Below, in pieces: positions 30,436 through 40,565 of a DNA stretch of 64,000 nt (the stretch's first letter is position 1; each line of letters opens with the position of its first letter). Origin of the DNA: Bacteroidota bacterium (GTDB lineage Bacteria; Bacteroidota; Bacteroidia; Cytophagales; Cyclobacteriaceae); NCBI GenBank assembly GCA_016866235.1, contig VGMW01000004.1:62001-126000 (forward strand). Direction: 5' to 3'. A model generated the notes under the pieces. The model was given only the letters and a program-made list of their open reading frames with translations, was not told the DNA's origin and ran no database searches. A program made the position numbers and the translations under genes.

Positions 30436-31464
30436 TTAAAGCATTCTAACCAAGGCTATCAGAGGAATAATTTCTGAGATGCAAAGGTAGGAAAATAAAT
30501 GTAATGCATGGGAGAGCGGAAAGCTCCACCAACGAATCAGCAACAGGAGATAATATAACGCCAGGATGCCGAACCAAACCCAACGAATCGAATCGGCGGC
30601 ATTGGCACCGGTAAAGCCCAGCATAAAGAAAATCAACCAAAGGAACAGTGAAAAAATAGCCAGGAACAATCCGGCCCGGATCGCATTAAAAAATTGAATC
30701 CCGGCTAAATCCTCCAGTCCATAAACAACGGAGAGTCGGCTGATTAGAAGCATACGCAGCAGTAAAAATCCAGCGCCTGCACCAGACCAGAGCAACCATC
30801 GCAACACCAGGCTTGAAAAATCCTCTTCCGGTCTCAGGGCGACAAAAGTTGCCGTAAGGGAAACAAATAGGACAGAAAAAATATAAACCGTGAGGTTAAA
30901 CGTAGATGTTACGCGTGTCTCTGACAGCGGATCCTCTTTTCGGTACCACGTAAATACCCTGAGAAAATCAAAGTACTGTCCAAAAATCCTGAGGTTTGAT
31001 CTCATAAGCACCAAAAGCAACATCAACAATACCAGTAAAGCGATGACCGAAAACTCAACTTTTTTATTGTCCGGCCTCTTTTCAGAGAAATAGGGACCTT
31101 CTTCAATTTCAGCTATGGACTTCAATTCAAATTCACCATCGCGGGTGGTGACAAATGCCATCGACACCGGCAACGAATACTTTCCAAAAAGACTATCGGC
31201 TTTCAACTCATAATTGGACTTACCGGAAATAATGAGTTTGCCGTTTATAAACACGAAAATTTCCTGATCGCCCGCGATTCTGAATCTCTTACCTCGATCA
31301 CCTTCTTCCAGTGTTAGTGCCACAACGGTTGAAGAAAGTTTTTTTAAACGGCCCGATACATCCGTCTGGCTTTCACGCGCATTGGTCGTCCACCCAAGAC
31401 CTAAAAAGAAAAGCAATAAAAAGATTCGGTTCAGGAACAATTTAAATGGATTTATCACCAGCAA
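30436..31464 (-). CDS. DUF4271-type polytopic membrane protein
   Basis: Signal peptide, small soluble domain, then several TMs; position directly upstream of hemD is typical of Bacteroidota DUF4271 proteins. Confidence 0.7.
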   Translation of the reverse strand: MLVINPFKLFLNRIFLLLFFLGLGWTTNARESQTDVSGRLKKLSSTVVALTLEEGDRGKRFRIAGDQEIFVFINGKLIISGKSNYELKADSLFGKYSLPVSMAFVTTRDGEFELKSIAEIEEGPYFSEKRPDNKKVEFSVIALLVLLMLLLVLMRSNLRIFGQYFDFLRVFTWYRKEDPLSETRVTSTFNLTVYIFSVLFVSLTATFVALRPEEDFSSLVLRWLLWSGAGAGFLLLRMLLISRLSVVYGLEDLAGIQFFNAIRAGLFLAIFSLFLWLIFFMLGFTGANAADSIRWVWFGILALYYLLLLIRWWSFPLSHALHLFSYLCISEIIPLIALVRML

Positions 31465-31546
31465 AATTCATTGCAAAGATTCAAACAAAAATACTGGATC
31501 CAAAGATCCTCAGTCCACCGGAAAGGATTCTCTAATTTTGCGATTC

Positions 31547-32677
31547 ATGTCAGGTATATACGTTCATGTGCCGTTTTGCAGGAAAGCCTGTCATTATTGT
31601 GATTTTCATTTTTCAACGGATGTTCGGTATCGGGAACAAATGATGCGGGCGATCGGCCAGGAGGCTGAGCTGCAATCGGATAATTTCAAAAACATAAAAC
31701 CGGAGACGCTTTACTTCGGAGGCGGGACACCAACGTTGGTGGAAACCAAACTACTTGAGATGCTGATGCATTCCTTAAAAAATCGGTTTGATTTTTCCCG
31801 CATTGTTGAAACAACCATCGAAGCCAATCCGGAAGACCTGACGGCTGAAAAATTATCTGAACTGCAAAAGCTCGGCGTCGATCGCTTGAGTGTTGGTGTA
31901 CAAACCTTTGATGAGGATACACTTCAATTCCTCAACCGGAATCACTCCGGTGAACAAGCTTTGGAAGCACTTAACCGATGCAGAACGGCTGGATATTCAA
32001 ACATTAGCGTTGATCTGATTTTTGCTATTCCAGGAAGAACAACCGAAAAGCTTAAAAACGACTTGAACATTTTATTGACGCTGGCTCCAGAGCATATTTC
32101 GACCTACGGACTTACGGTTGAGCACGGCACCTACTTTGGCCATCAGGCGGCCAAAGGAAAATTTTCAGCGGTAGATGAAGAACAAAATGCACTGGAGTTT
32201 GAACTCATCATCGAAACCTTGACGTCTGCCGGCTATCAACAATATGAGATTTCCAACTTTTGTTTACCGGGCCGGCACTCGAAACACAACAGCTCTTATT
32301 GGAAGGGCGAACCTTATTTAGGTTTAGGACCAGGGGCCCACTCCTTTCGTGATATCTACCGACAATTCAACATCAGCAACAACCATTTGTACATGCAGGC
32401 CATTGCTGAAAAAATATTGCCTGCTGCAGTCGAGAAGCTAAGCTTGACCGATCGAATCAATGAGACGGTGATGACCTCCTTACGAACGGAGACCGGCGTT
32501 TCATTAACCGGTTTGAAAGAATGGTCAGGTTATGATCTGCTGAAAGAAAATAATGCGGTGGTAAAAAAAATGATTGAGGATTCCACCGCCTTAGTGGTCG
32601 ATGATTGTCTACGGCTCACCAGAAAAGGAAGGATGATTGCAGACAAGATTACACTGGATCTGTTTCTGGAACCTTAA
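31547..32677 (+). CDS. hemW: Radical SAM heme chaperone HemW
   Basis: MSGIYVHVPFCRKACHYCDFHF, FGGGTPTLV, GLGPGAHSF. Start set at 31547 by the canonical N-terminus. Confidence 0.95.
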   Translation: MSGIYVHVPFCRKACHYCDFHFSTDVRYREQMMRAIGQEAELQSDNFKNIKPETLYFGGGTPTLVETKLLEMLMHSLKNRFDFSRIVETTIEANPEDLTAEKLSELQKLGVDRLSVGVQTFDEDTLQFLNRNHSGEQALEALNRCRTAGYSNISVDLIFAIPGRTTEKLKNDLNILLTLAPEHISTYGLTVEHGTYFGHQAAKGKFSAVDEEQNALEFELIIETLTSAGYQQYEISNFCLPGRHSKHNSSYWKGEPYLGLGPGAHSFRDIYRQFNISNNHLYMQAIAEKILPAAVEKLSLTDRINETVMTSLRTETGVSLTGLKEWSGYDLLKENNAVVKKMIEDSTALVVDDCLRLTRKGRMIADKITLDLFLEP

Positions 32678-32678
32678 A

Positions 32679-33395
32679 TCAAAGGCTCATCATATCCTTG
32701 AAGCGGGCCGCCTGTCTTCGACTGACTTCGACTTTATCTCCGCCCCGTAAGCGTACCATCAGCCCGCCGTTAAACCAGGGTTCGATACCCTCAACCCAAC
32801 TAAGATTCACAATGTGCTTGCGGCTGGCTCGGAAAAAAGCGCGTTCATCCAATTTCTCATCCAACGCATTCAATGATTTATGTATCATCGGGCGGTTGTT
32901 GTCGAAAAAGACCTTGATGTAGTTACCGTCGGACTCAAACATTCGGATGTTGGCAAGGCTCACAAACCAACAACGGTCACCGTCCTTCACAAATACCTGA
33001 TCGTTGACGCCCAGTTTTCCATCCCGTAGTCGGCCTTCTCTCAAACGAGCTTTCTCCTGAACTTTTCGAACTGCCTCAGCAAGTCGATCCGTTGGAATAG
33101 GCTTCACCAGATAATCCAGTGCATTAACCTCAAAAGCTTTGAGAGCAAATTCATCGTACGCCGTGGTGAAGATCACCAGCGGCGCCATATCCAGCGACTC
33201 TAGTAACTGAAATCCTGTTCGGCCCGGCATCTGCACATCAAGGAAAAGCAGGTCTGGATTCAATTCTTCAATCATTTTTTCAGCCTCATCTGCATTTTGC
33301 GCTTCACCAATGATTTCGATGGAAGGATGCTCTTCCATTAATTTCATCAGCTCCTTCCGAGCGAGGCGTTCGTCGTCAATTATGAGGGCCTTCAT
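32679..33395 (-). CDS. LytTR-family response regulator
   Basis: MKALIIDDERLARKEL receiver; LytTR DNA-binding domain IRMFESDGNYIKVFF...SRKHIVNLSWV. Start set at 33395. Confidence 0.94.
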   Translation of the reverse strand: MKALIIDDERLARKELMKLMEEHPSIEIIGEAQNADEAEKMIEELNPDLLFLDVQMPGRTGFQLLESLDMAPLVIFTTAYDEFALKAFEVNALDYLVKPIPTDRLAEAVRKVQEKARLREGRLRDGKLGVNDQVFVKDGDRCWFVSLANIRMFESDGNYIKVFFDNNRPMIHKSLNALDEKLDERAFFRASRKHIVNLSWVEGIEPWFNGGLMVRLRGGDKVEVSRRQAARFKDMMSL

Positions 33396-33409
33396 GGGTA
33401 TGTTGTTTG

Positions 33410-34438
33410 TCAAGTTGGAATACAAATTTCGGTTAAAACAATATTTTCTTTTTCAGATTCGATTCGAAGCGATGCTCTTTCTCCATAAATAAGTCGTAGT
33501 CTTTGCCGGGTATTTTCCAGTCCCAGCCCTCCGGAAGCCATGCCGTTTTTCAGATTACCGCTGTTTCTGATTTGGATCAGCAGTTCGTCTTCCTTCAAAC
33601 GTGTGGTCATTCTAATGGTTCCCCCTTGGGTCAATTTGGATATGCCGTGTTTAATCCCATTTTCAACAATGGTTTGCAACATAAGGGGAGGAACCAAAAA
33701 ATTTTCTGACAACGGATCAATATCAAATTCGGAGCGAAGTCTTTCTTCAAACCGAATTGTTTCCAGACCAAGATAATCTTGTACAATTCTTAGTTCTTCT
33801 CTGAGTGGTGTGAGTTGTTCACGTACCGAAGTCAGCGAGCTTCTCAGCAAACCGGACAATTGGGTGATGGCCTGCTTTGATTTACCCGGATTTTCATCCA
33901 CGAGTGCACGAATGCTGTTGAGTGCATTAAAAATAAAGTGTGGGTTGAGTTGAGACTTTAGGTTGTTCAGTTCAATTTCCCGAAGGGAAGCCTCCATTTT
34001 GAGTGAATTGTTGTAACGCTCAAAATAGTTGTAAACAAAATAAAGCACCGACCAGAGAAAAAATATTACGGCATATACGAAGGACAAACCCAGAACATTT
34101 CCAGTAGAGTAAATAACCCCCGGCCTGAACATATCGAGTGCGATCGTGGCGGGGATCCGAATGAAGTACATTAATATGCCAAGCAACAAAACACTGATTA
34201 CAATGCGAGGAGCAATGGAGGTGAGGTTGAGGCTGAGCCAGTTTCTTTTAATGATCATAACCCTGAGCCCATGGGTTAGCAAGAGGCAACAAATGGATTC
34301 AAACAGTAAAAAGTTAAAGCGCTTTGGATTGAACCATTGTCCATCGGAGGCAAGTGCACTGGTAATAATTTCTACCAAGCCATAAAATGACCAGCCCAAA
34401 ATTTGGAGCGTCCAGTAAAGCCGGCTTTTGTTTACCAT
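33410..34438 (-). CDS. LytS/YpdA-type sensor histidine kinase (His_kinase family)
   Basis: LKSQLNPHFIFNALNSIRAL, VPPLMLQTIVENGIKHGI, GGLGLENTRQRL. Confidence 0.94.
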   Translation of the reverse strand: MVNKSRLYWTLQILGWSFYGLVEIITSALASDGQWFNPKRFNFLLFESICCLLLTHGLRVMIIKRNWLSLNLTSIAPRIVISVLLLGILMYFIRIPATIALDMFRPGVIYSTGNVLGLSFVYAVIFFLWSVLYFVYNYFERYNNSLKMEASLREIELNNLKSQLNPHFIFNALNSIRALVDENPGKSKQAITQLSGLLRSSLTSVREQLTPLREELRIVQDYLGLETIRFEERLRSEFDIDPLSENFLVPPLMLQTIVENGIKHGISKLTQGGTIRMTTRLKEDELLIQIRNSGNLKNGMASGGLGLENTRQRLRLIYGERASLRIESEKENIVLTEICIPT

Positions 34439-34499
34439 AGCTCTACAAATTTAGCCGAATCAGCTACGGAATCGACTGTCGATTTTTACGGGCGGTAAA

Positions 34500-37376
34500 T
34501 CAGCGGGGTTTGAGTTCCTCTTTGAGAAAGCGTGCGGTATGGCCCTTACCTTGTCTGACAACCTGCTCCGGTGTTCCGAAGGCAATAATTTTGCCACCCC
34601 CTTCTCCGCCCTCTGGTCCTAAATCGATGATGTGGTCGGCGGATCGAATGACGTCCATGTTGTGTTCAATGACCAGCACCGTATTACCACGGTCGACCAG
34701 TTTTTGTAAGACCGCCAGCAGGTGATCGATATCCTGAAAGTGAAGTCCGGTGGTAGGTTCGTCCAGGATATAAAATGTTTTGCCAGTGTCGCGTCTTGAA
34801 AGTTCGGTGGCAAGTTTGACTCGCTGCGCCTCGCCACCGGAAAGTGTGGTGGCATGTTGTCCTAAAGAAATGTAGCCGAGACCAACCTCTTTCAGCGTTT
34901 GAATTTTCCGCACGATTCTAGGCTGGTGTTCAAAAAAAGCGACAGCCTCTTCCACCGTCATATCCAATACATCGGAAATGGATTTGCCCTTAAACCGAAC
35001 TTCAAGGGTTTCACGGTTGTAGCGCTTCCCTTTACAAGTCTCACAGTGCACATGAACATCTGGCAAAAATTCCATTTCAATAAGCCTCAATCCTGCGCCT
35101 TCACAGGTTTCACATCTTCCACCTTTTACATTAAATGAAAATCTACCAGGCTTATAGCCTCGGATTTTTGCTTCGGGCAGCTGAGCAAACAGATCACGGA
35201 TGTCTGTAAAGACACCCGTATACGTTGCGGGATTTGATCTGGGAGTCCGGCCTATCGGCGACTGATCAACTTCGATCACTTTATCGAGGTGGTCCATTCC
35301 TTTTGCTGTGCGGTACGGCTTGGGTTCAAGTCTGGAGCGGTTGATGGCCCGGTTAAGGATTGGAAAAAGTGTTTCATGGATTAGGGTAGACTTACCGCTG
35401 CCTGAAACACCTGTTACGCAGATGAAAGTACCCAACGGAAAATCGGCATTTACATTTTTAAGGTTGTGTCCTGATGCGCCGGTGATGCTTAATGAATTTC
35501 CATTTCCAGGTCTGCGTTGTGCGGGGATCGCAATACTTCGTCGACCAGTAATGTAATCGGCGGTAGCGCATTTCTGTTTAAGAAAATCTTTTGGTGCCCC
35601 CTGTGCCACCACGATGCCACCGTGTCTTCCTGCACCGGGTCCGATATCGATGATAAAATCGGAGGCCATCATCATTTCCCGATCGTGCTCGACCACCACA
35701 ACGGAATTTCCCAGATCACGAAGTTTTCGCAGAGCCTTAATCAGTTTTTCATTATCCCGCGCATGCAAACCGATGCTGGGCTCATCCAATATGTACAACA
35801 CACCCACCAGTTGTGTGCCAATCTGGGTAGCCAGACGAATACGTTGTGCTTCGCCGCCGCTAAGGGTTCGGAGTGGACGATCGAGCTGCAGGTAGTCAAG
35901 ACCTACATCAACTAAAAAACCAATTCGTTTTCTGATTTCCTTAAGAACTTCAGCTGCTATCGCGTTTTGTTTTTCATTCAGCCTGCGCTCGAGTCCATTG
36001 AACCAATTGGCGAGCGACTGGATGTCGAGGAAGGAAAGCTCAGCAATATTTTTACCATCAATTTTAAAATGCAGTGACTCTTTTTTTAGTCGTGCTCCGC
36101 CACATTCGGTGCAGGTTTTTACCACCATAAATTCCTCGAGCCACTCCCGAAGTGATTCAGAATCCTCTTCCTTCATCTTCTTCAGGAATCCGATGATGCC
36201 TTCGAATCTTGTATTCCATTCCGTGCCAGGGTATTTGACGGAGGGCACCGAAACCGGCACATCGTCACCATACAACAAAACATGCATCGCTGCTGCAGGG
36301 ATTTCTTTTACAGGAACTGAAATAGAGAGCTTATGTTTTTTAAGGATGGCCTCAATCTTTTTAAAGATCCAAATGTCCCGGTATTCCCCCAGCGGCAGAA
36401 TCGCACCTCTCGCGATGCTAAGCGAGCGGTCCGGAATGACAGATTCTTCCGTGATTTCCTCCAAGACACCAAGGCCTGCACAAAGTGGACATGCTCCGTA
36501 AGGTGAGTTGAAGGAGAACGTATTAGGCGCTGGTTCATCGTAGGATAAACCGGTTTTCGGATCCATTAAAAATTTGGAGAAATGATGGACGGCGCCGGAT
36601 TCTTCAGCGATCATCACAACACCTTTCCCTTCTTTTAAGGCGAGACCGACGGATTGCGCAAGTCTATAGCGATCGCCGGGATCGGCCGCTAACCTGTCGA
36701 TCACTACTTCGATATCGTGAACTTTAAACCGATCGACCTGCATTTTGGCCGCGATCTCCTGAATTTCTCCATCCACTCGAACTTTGCTGAATCCTTTTTT
36801 CCGGATTTGAACAAACAGTTCGCGGTAATGACCCTTACGTCCTTTAACGACCGGTGCCAGGATGTTGAGTTTTCTTCCTTTCAGATTATTCAGGATAGCG
36901 TCTATAATCTGATCCTCTGACTGTCGGATCATTTTTTCTCCCGTTAGATAGGAGTATGCATCTGAGGCGCGTGCAAAAAGCAAGCGCATGAAGTCATAGA
37001 TTTCAGTTACGGTACCTACGGTGGATCTGGGATTTCTTGAGGTGGTTTTTTGTTCGATGGAGATTACCGGGCTTAACCCATTGATCTTATCAACGTCTGG
37101 TCGCTCGAGGTTCCCGATAAAGCTTCTTGCGTAGGCCGAGAAACTTTCCATATACCGGCGTTGTCCTTCAGCAAATATGGTGTCGAATGCGAGTGAGGAT
37201 TTTCCGCTTCCACTGATTCCCGTGATTACCACCATTTTATTTCGGGGAAATTGAACGGAGATGTTGCGCAGGTTGTGTTCACGCGCACCAACAACCTCTA
37301 TGTATTCCGGGCCACCTGTGTGGGGCGCCGTTTTGGTGCCGCGTAATTTGGTCATTTCAGACAAAATAGTGCTCAA
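34500..37376 (-). CDS. uvrA: Excinuclease ABC subunit A
   Basis: REHNLRNISVQFPRNKMVVITGISGSGKSSLAFDTIFAEGQRRYMES, LSGGEAQRIRLATQIG. Internal start at 37355 possible. Confidence 0.97.
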   Translation of the reverse strand: MSTILSEMTKLRGTKTAPHTGGPEYIEVVGAREHNLRNISVQFPRNKMVVITGISGSGKSSLAFDTIFAEGQRRYMESFSAYARSFIGNLERPDVDKINGLSPVISIEQKTTSRNPRSTVGTVTEIYDFMRLLFARASDAYSYLTGEKMIRQSEDQIIDAILNNLKGRKLNILAPVVKGRKGHYRELFVQIRKKGFSKVRVDGEIQEIAAKMQVDRFKVHDIEVVIDRLAADPGDRYRLAQSVGLALKEGKGVVMIAEESGAVHHFSKFLMDPKTGLSYDEPAPNTFSFNSPYGACPLCAGLGVLEEITEESVIPDRSLSIARGAILPLGEYRDIWIFKKIEAILKKHKLSISVPVKEIPAAAMHVLLYGDDVPVSVPSVKYPGTEWNTRFEGIIGFLKKMKEEDSESLREWLEEFMVVKTCTECGGARLKKESLHFKIDGKNIAELSFLDIQSLANWFNGLERRLNEKQNAIAAEVLKEIRKRIGFLVDVGLDYLQLDRPLRTLSGGEAQRIRLATQIGTQLVGVLYILDEPSIGLHARDNEKLIKALRKLRDLGNSVVVVEHDREMMMASDFIIDIGPGAGRHGGIVVAQGAPKDFLKQKCATADYITGRRSIAIPAQRRPGNGNSLSITGASGHNLKNVNADFPLGTFICVTGVSGSGKSTLIHETLFPILNRAINRSRLEPKPYRTAKGMDHLDKVIEVDQSPIGRTPRSNPATYTGVFTDIRDLFAQLPEAKIRGYKPGRFSFNVKGGRCETCEGAGLRLIEMEFLPDVHVHCETCKGKRYNRETLEVRFKGKSISDVLDMTVEEAVAFFEHQPRIVRKIQTLKEVGLGYISLGQHATTLSGGEAQRVKLATELSRRDTGKTFYILDEPTTGLHFQDIDHLLAVLQKLVDRGNTVLVIEHNMDVIRSADHIIDLGPEGGEGGGKIIAFGTPEQVVRQGKGHTARFLKEELKPR

Positions 37377-37419
37377 TAAAGTTGATGCACAATGACGGGT
37401 CCTGGTTTTTCAGAGTGAT

Positions 37420-38967
37420 TCAGCGAAATCCCAGTTTCAGACGAAGGGCGTTGACATCTATTTTTTGAACAGATGTGTTGCTGCGAATGGCCATGGCTGC
37501 TGCTGAAGCTGCTGCCTGCCCTAAGACCATGAAAACCGGCTCCATCCGAATAGAACCATAAGCGATGTGTGATGCTGAAAGACAAACAGGAACCACAAGA
37601 TTGGAACACTCCTTTTCATAAGGGACGATTGAACGATAGGAAACCGGATAGGGAGGAAATCCACCAACTTGAACATCTCCTTCATTTTTTACCATACCAT
37701 TAACCACCATCCGCTGACAGTTGTGTGAATCCATGGTGTAGGCCGCCAGACCGATTCCGTCTTCAGCAACTTTTTGACCTTGACAATTCTGTTGCGTCAT
37801 GACATAGGGACCAACCATTCTTCTGGCCTCTCGAATGTATAGCTGAGGCGTGAAATGGCCATTGTTTTTATACTCATCTCTGGGATATCCCCAGCGACTC
37901 ATTTCCTCACGCAGGTGTTGCGGTACACGTTGATCATTTCCGATGAAGTACAACAACCCTTTGGTGTAGTCGAGGTGCTCCTGAAAAATTTTTAAACGTT
38001 CTTCTTCACTGGCCTCCGGATAATTGTAGTTGACACCGATCATGTCCGTAGAAAAACCGCCACAGTTGTTGATGTCGGTTTTACGGTTTGGCATCCAGGC
38101 AAAGTGCATGAGTTGCCAGTTCAGGGAATCAGGTGTGTAGGCTTTCAGCTGCCGAAGCAACAATTCGTAGTGGTCAGGGTTGTAACGCTCAGGTCGCGTT
38201 ACGGGTATCCTGTTGGAAGGCTCATCGGTAAGACATAACCTGAAATTGTAGGCTTGTAGTTTATGGTCGCCCGTGCCATTGGGCTCAAGTTTATTGGTGC
38301 TTATGCCCCAGATTAATCCGCTGGTTGGATCGCCAGGTGTCTTATAGGGATCAACGCCGTCCGGGAACTGGTGTTTATCCCTGATTTGCACACCATTGAA
38401 CGACTCCTGATAGGTTGCTGAGGATTCTCTGCCAACCACATAGTTGACGCCTGCTGCAGCCATGAGATCTCCTTCATAAGAGCAATCGATGAAAACCTTT
38501 GCCTGAACACGAATGATTGATTTAGATTTTTTGTCCTGAAAATGAACCTCACGAATTTGATTCTCCTTTTTGACGACTTTCAACAATCGTAACTCGGGAC
38601 GAAAATCGATCTTGTTTTCCGAAATAATCTGCCTGAAAATACTGTCAGCAACATGGGGCTCGAAAATCCACTGCTCGGGTTGGCCATAATGAGCTCCAAC
38701 TCTTTTATAAAATTCCCTTGACATCCCTGTGATGGCAAATTTGTTTCCGATGTCTGTTTGTCCCAGGCCTCCTGAACTCATTCCACCTACGTGCCACCCG
38801 GGTTCTGCGAGTACACAAGCTAAGCCTTCACGCTTAACTGCGCTGGCTGCAATAACTCCGCCTGAGGTAGCACCAAAAACCAACACATCGGTCTGAATAA
38901 TTTTTTCCTTGGCGGTCTGGCCAAACAGAATAAACGGAAAGAGAAGCAGCAATAATACCCTGATCAT
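37420..38967 (-). CDS. Exported FAD-dependent oxidoreductase (FAD_oxidored family)
   Basis: Signal peptide; DVLVFGATSGGVIAASAVKREGLACVLAEPGWHVGGMSSGGLG; DCSYEGDLMAAAGVNYVVGRE. Confidence 0.88.
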   Translation of the reverse strand: MIRVLLLLLFPFILFGQTAKEKIIQTDVLVFGATSGGVIAASAVKREGLACVLAEPGWHVGGMSSGGLGQTDIGNKFAITGMSREFYKRVGAHYGQPEQWIFEPHVADSIFRQIISENKIDFRPELRLLKVVKKENQIREVHFQDKKSKSIIRVQAKVFIDCSYEGDLMAAAGVNYVVGRESSATYQESFNGVQIRDKHQFPDGVDPYKTPGDPTSGLIWGISTNKLEPNGTGDHKLQAYNFRLCLTDEPSNRIPVTRPERYNPDHYELLLRQLKAYTPDSLNWQLMHFAWMPNRKTDINNCGGFSTDMIGVNYNYPEASEEERLKIFQEHLDYTKGLLYFIGNDQRVPQHLREEMSRWGYPRDEYKNNGHFTPQLYIREARRMVGPYVMTQQNCQGQKVAEDGIGLAAYTMDSHNCQRMVVNGMVKNEGDVQVGGFPPYPVSYRSIVPYEKECSNLVVPVCLSASHIAYGSIRMEPVFMVLGQAAASAAAMAIRSNTSVQKIDVNALRLKLGFR

Positions 38968-38978
38968 GCTTTCAGTTT

Positions 38979-39722
38979 TTAACGTTTTAATTCATTCAGT
39001 AAAAACATGCGCATACGTACATCCGCTACCGGACGGTCGGAGCGGTCTGTTTTGGAGGAAGCTATTTTATCCAGGACATCTATGCCGATGGTTAACTCAC
39101 CGAAGACTGTGTAGCCACCATCCAGATGTGGAGTTCCGCCAGTCGTTGTATAGAGTTGTTTTTGTTCTGGTGAAATCGAGAGTCTGCGCTGAACAGTTGC
39201 TGAATCCAACTCTCCGGTTCGCCAGGGTTTGCGTTGAACGATATAAAACTGACAGTTGCTGCTGGCTTTTTGCGGATTACCGTCGCGCGCGGCGGCCAAC
39301 GCACCTCTTTTATGGTAAATGCCCTGATCGATTTTGAATTCAGCCGGGACCATCGGGCCGGATGCGCTGCCACTGCCCAGTCGCTGACCAGATTGTGCTT
39401 TTTTACTATCCGGATCGCCACCCTGTATCATGAAATTATTGATCACCCGATGGAACAACAGACTATCGTAAAATCCGTTGCGAACCTTTTCAGAAAAATT
39501 ATCGCGATGAAGTGGGGTTTGATTGTATAGTTTAACAACCATATTTCCTTCGGAGGTCATGATTAAAACATGATAGCTGTCGCTTTTTTTACCGACTGCC
39601 TTGGCATATTTTTTAATGGCTGTCTTTTCCTCGACGGTTAGTTTTCGAAAAGGTTTCGGTGGATTACTCCATGAAACTTCATTAAACACCATGATGGTAG
39701 TAAGGATAAGAAGTAATCTCAT
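38979..39722 (-). CDS. Cyclophilin-type peptidyl-prolyl cis-trans isomerase, exported
   Basis: LLFHRVINNFMIQGGDPDSKK, GALAAARDGNPQKASSNCQFYIV, YTVFGELTIGIDVLDKI. Start at 39722, ATGA-coupled to upstream gene. Confidence 0.94.
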   Translation of the reverse strand: MRLLLILTTIMVFNEVSWSNPPKPFRKLTVEEKTAIKKYAKAVGKKSDSYHVLIMTSEGNMVVKLYNQTPLHRDNFSEKVRNGFYDSLLFHRVINNFMIQGGDPDSKKAQSGQRLGSGSASGPMVPAEFKIDQGIYHKRGALAAARDGNPQKASSNCQFYIVQRKPWRTGELDSATVQRRLSISPEQKQLYTTTGGTPHLDGGYTVFGELTIGIDVLDKIASSKTDRSDRPVADVRMRMFLLNELKR

Positions 39723-40528
39723 TTTGAATTTGGTTTTTTTCCAAAGGCCAGAAAGATGTAATACCACATAGAAGCATGGGGGAGTTCAGACCACTTTAAA
39801 AGATTTTCCATGTATTCAGCAAATTCAAGTTCGGAAATCAAGCCTGAAGTTATCATGGAATTCCTGGCCGAATCGATAACGCCATACAGGTTTAGACAAA
39901 AGTCCCGGAAAGTTTCGGTTCCGGCGCAATCACCGAAAAAGGCCACATCTACTTTCAAATCAACAAATCCTTGCTCATAAAGCAGGCGCGACATTTTTCG
40001 GCCGATGTATGGATCGTTGCCTATTTCAATATAAGCATCCATATAAGCAGACCATAGTTTCTGAAATCCTTCCGGTTCCGGATAAAGCATCATGGCCTGA
40101 TGGTCGTCGTCGGCAAGAGCAATACTTCCTCCAGGTTTTAATGCTCGAAACATTTCCTTGACCACAGCGGACGGATTGGGTACATGCTCAAGTAAAAAAC
40201 GGGTGTGTGCGAAATCAAATGATCCCACTTCTGAACTTAACAGCGGGAGATCTCTCCCATCCCCTTTCCGAAATTCAATGTTATGATAGCCTTTTGTTTG
40301 TGCCTGATCAATTTGTAGTTGATCGCGCTCAACTCCAAGGCATGAGGCCGCCTTACCAGAGGTTTGAACCAACAACTGAGACATTTGTCCAAGACCACTG
40401 CCAACATCCAGAATTTTTGCTCCGGCGGGGATGGTCATTTTCGCTACACACCGCTGATTCATCAGCGTGTTCATCAGCGATAATCTTTTCTGTTCCTCGG
40501 AATTTACGCCATGGATGTAATTTGACAC
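39719..40528 (-). CDS. Class I SAM-dependent methyltransferase
   Basis: AKILDVGSGLGQMSQLL, RFLLEHVPNPSAVVKEMFRALKPGGSIALAD. Confidence 0.9.
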   Translation of the reverse strand: MSNYIHGVNSEEQKRLSLMNTLMNQRCVAKMTIPAGAKILDVGSGLGQMSQLLVQTSGKAASCLGVERDQLQIDQAQTKGYHNIEFRKGDGRDLPLLSSEVGSFDFAHTRFLLEHVPNPSAVVKEMFRALKPGGSIALADDDHQAMMLYPEPEGFQKLWSAYMDAYIEIGNDPYIGRKMSRLLYEQGFVDLKVDVAFFGDCAGTETFRDFCLNLYGVIDSARNSMITSGLISELEFAEYMENLLKWSELPHASMWYYIFLAFGKKPNSK

Positions 40529-40565
40529 AACTCAAACTATTTTAACAATCCTGAATTATCTGAAA

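Noticed and set aside
35998-36501. 167-aa plus ORF inside uvrA
   Set aside because: Antisense shadow ORF, Ser/Pro-rich low-information composition.
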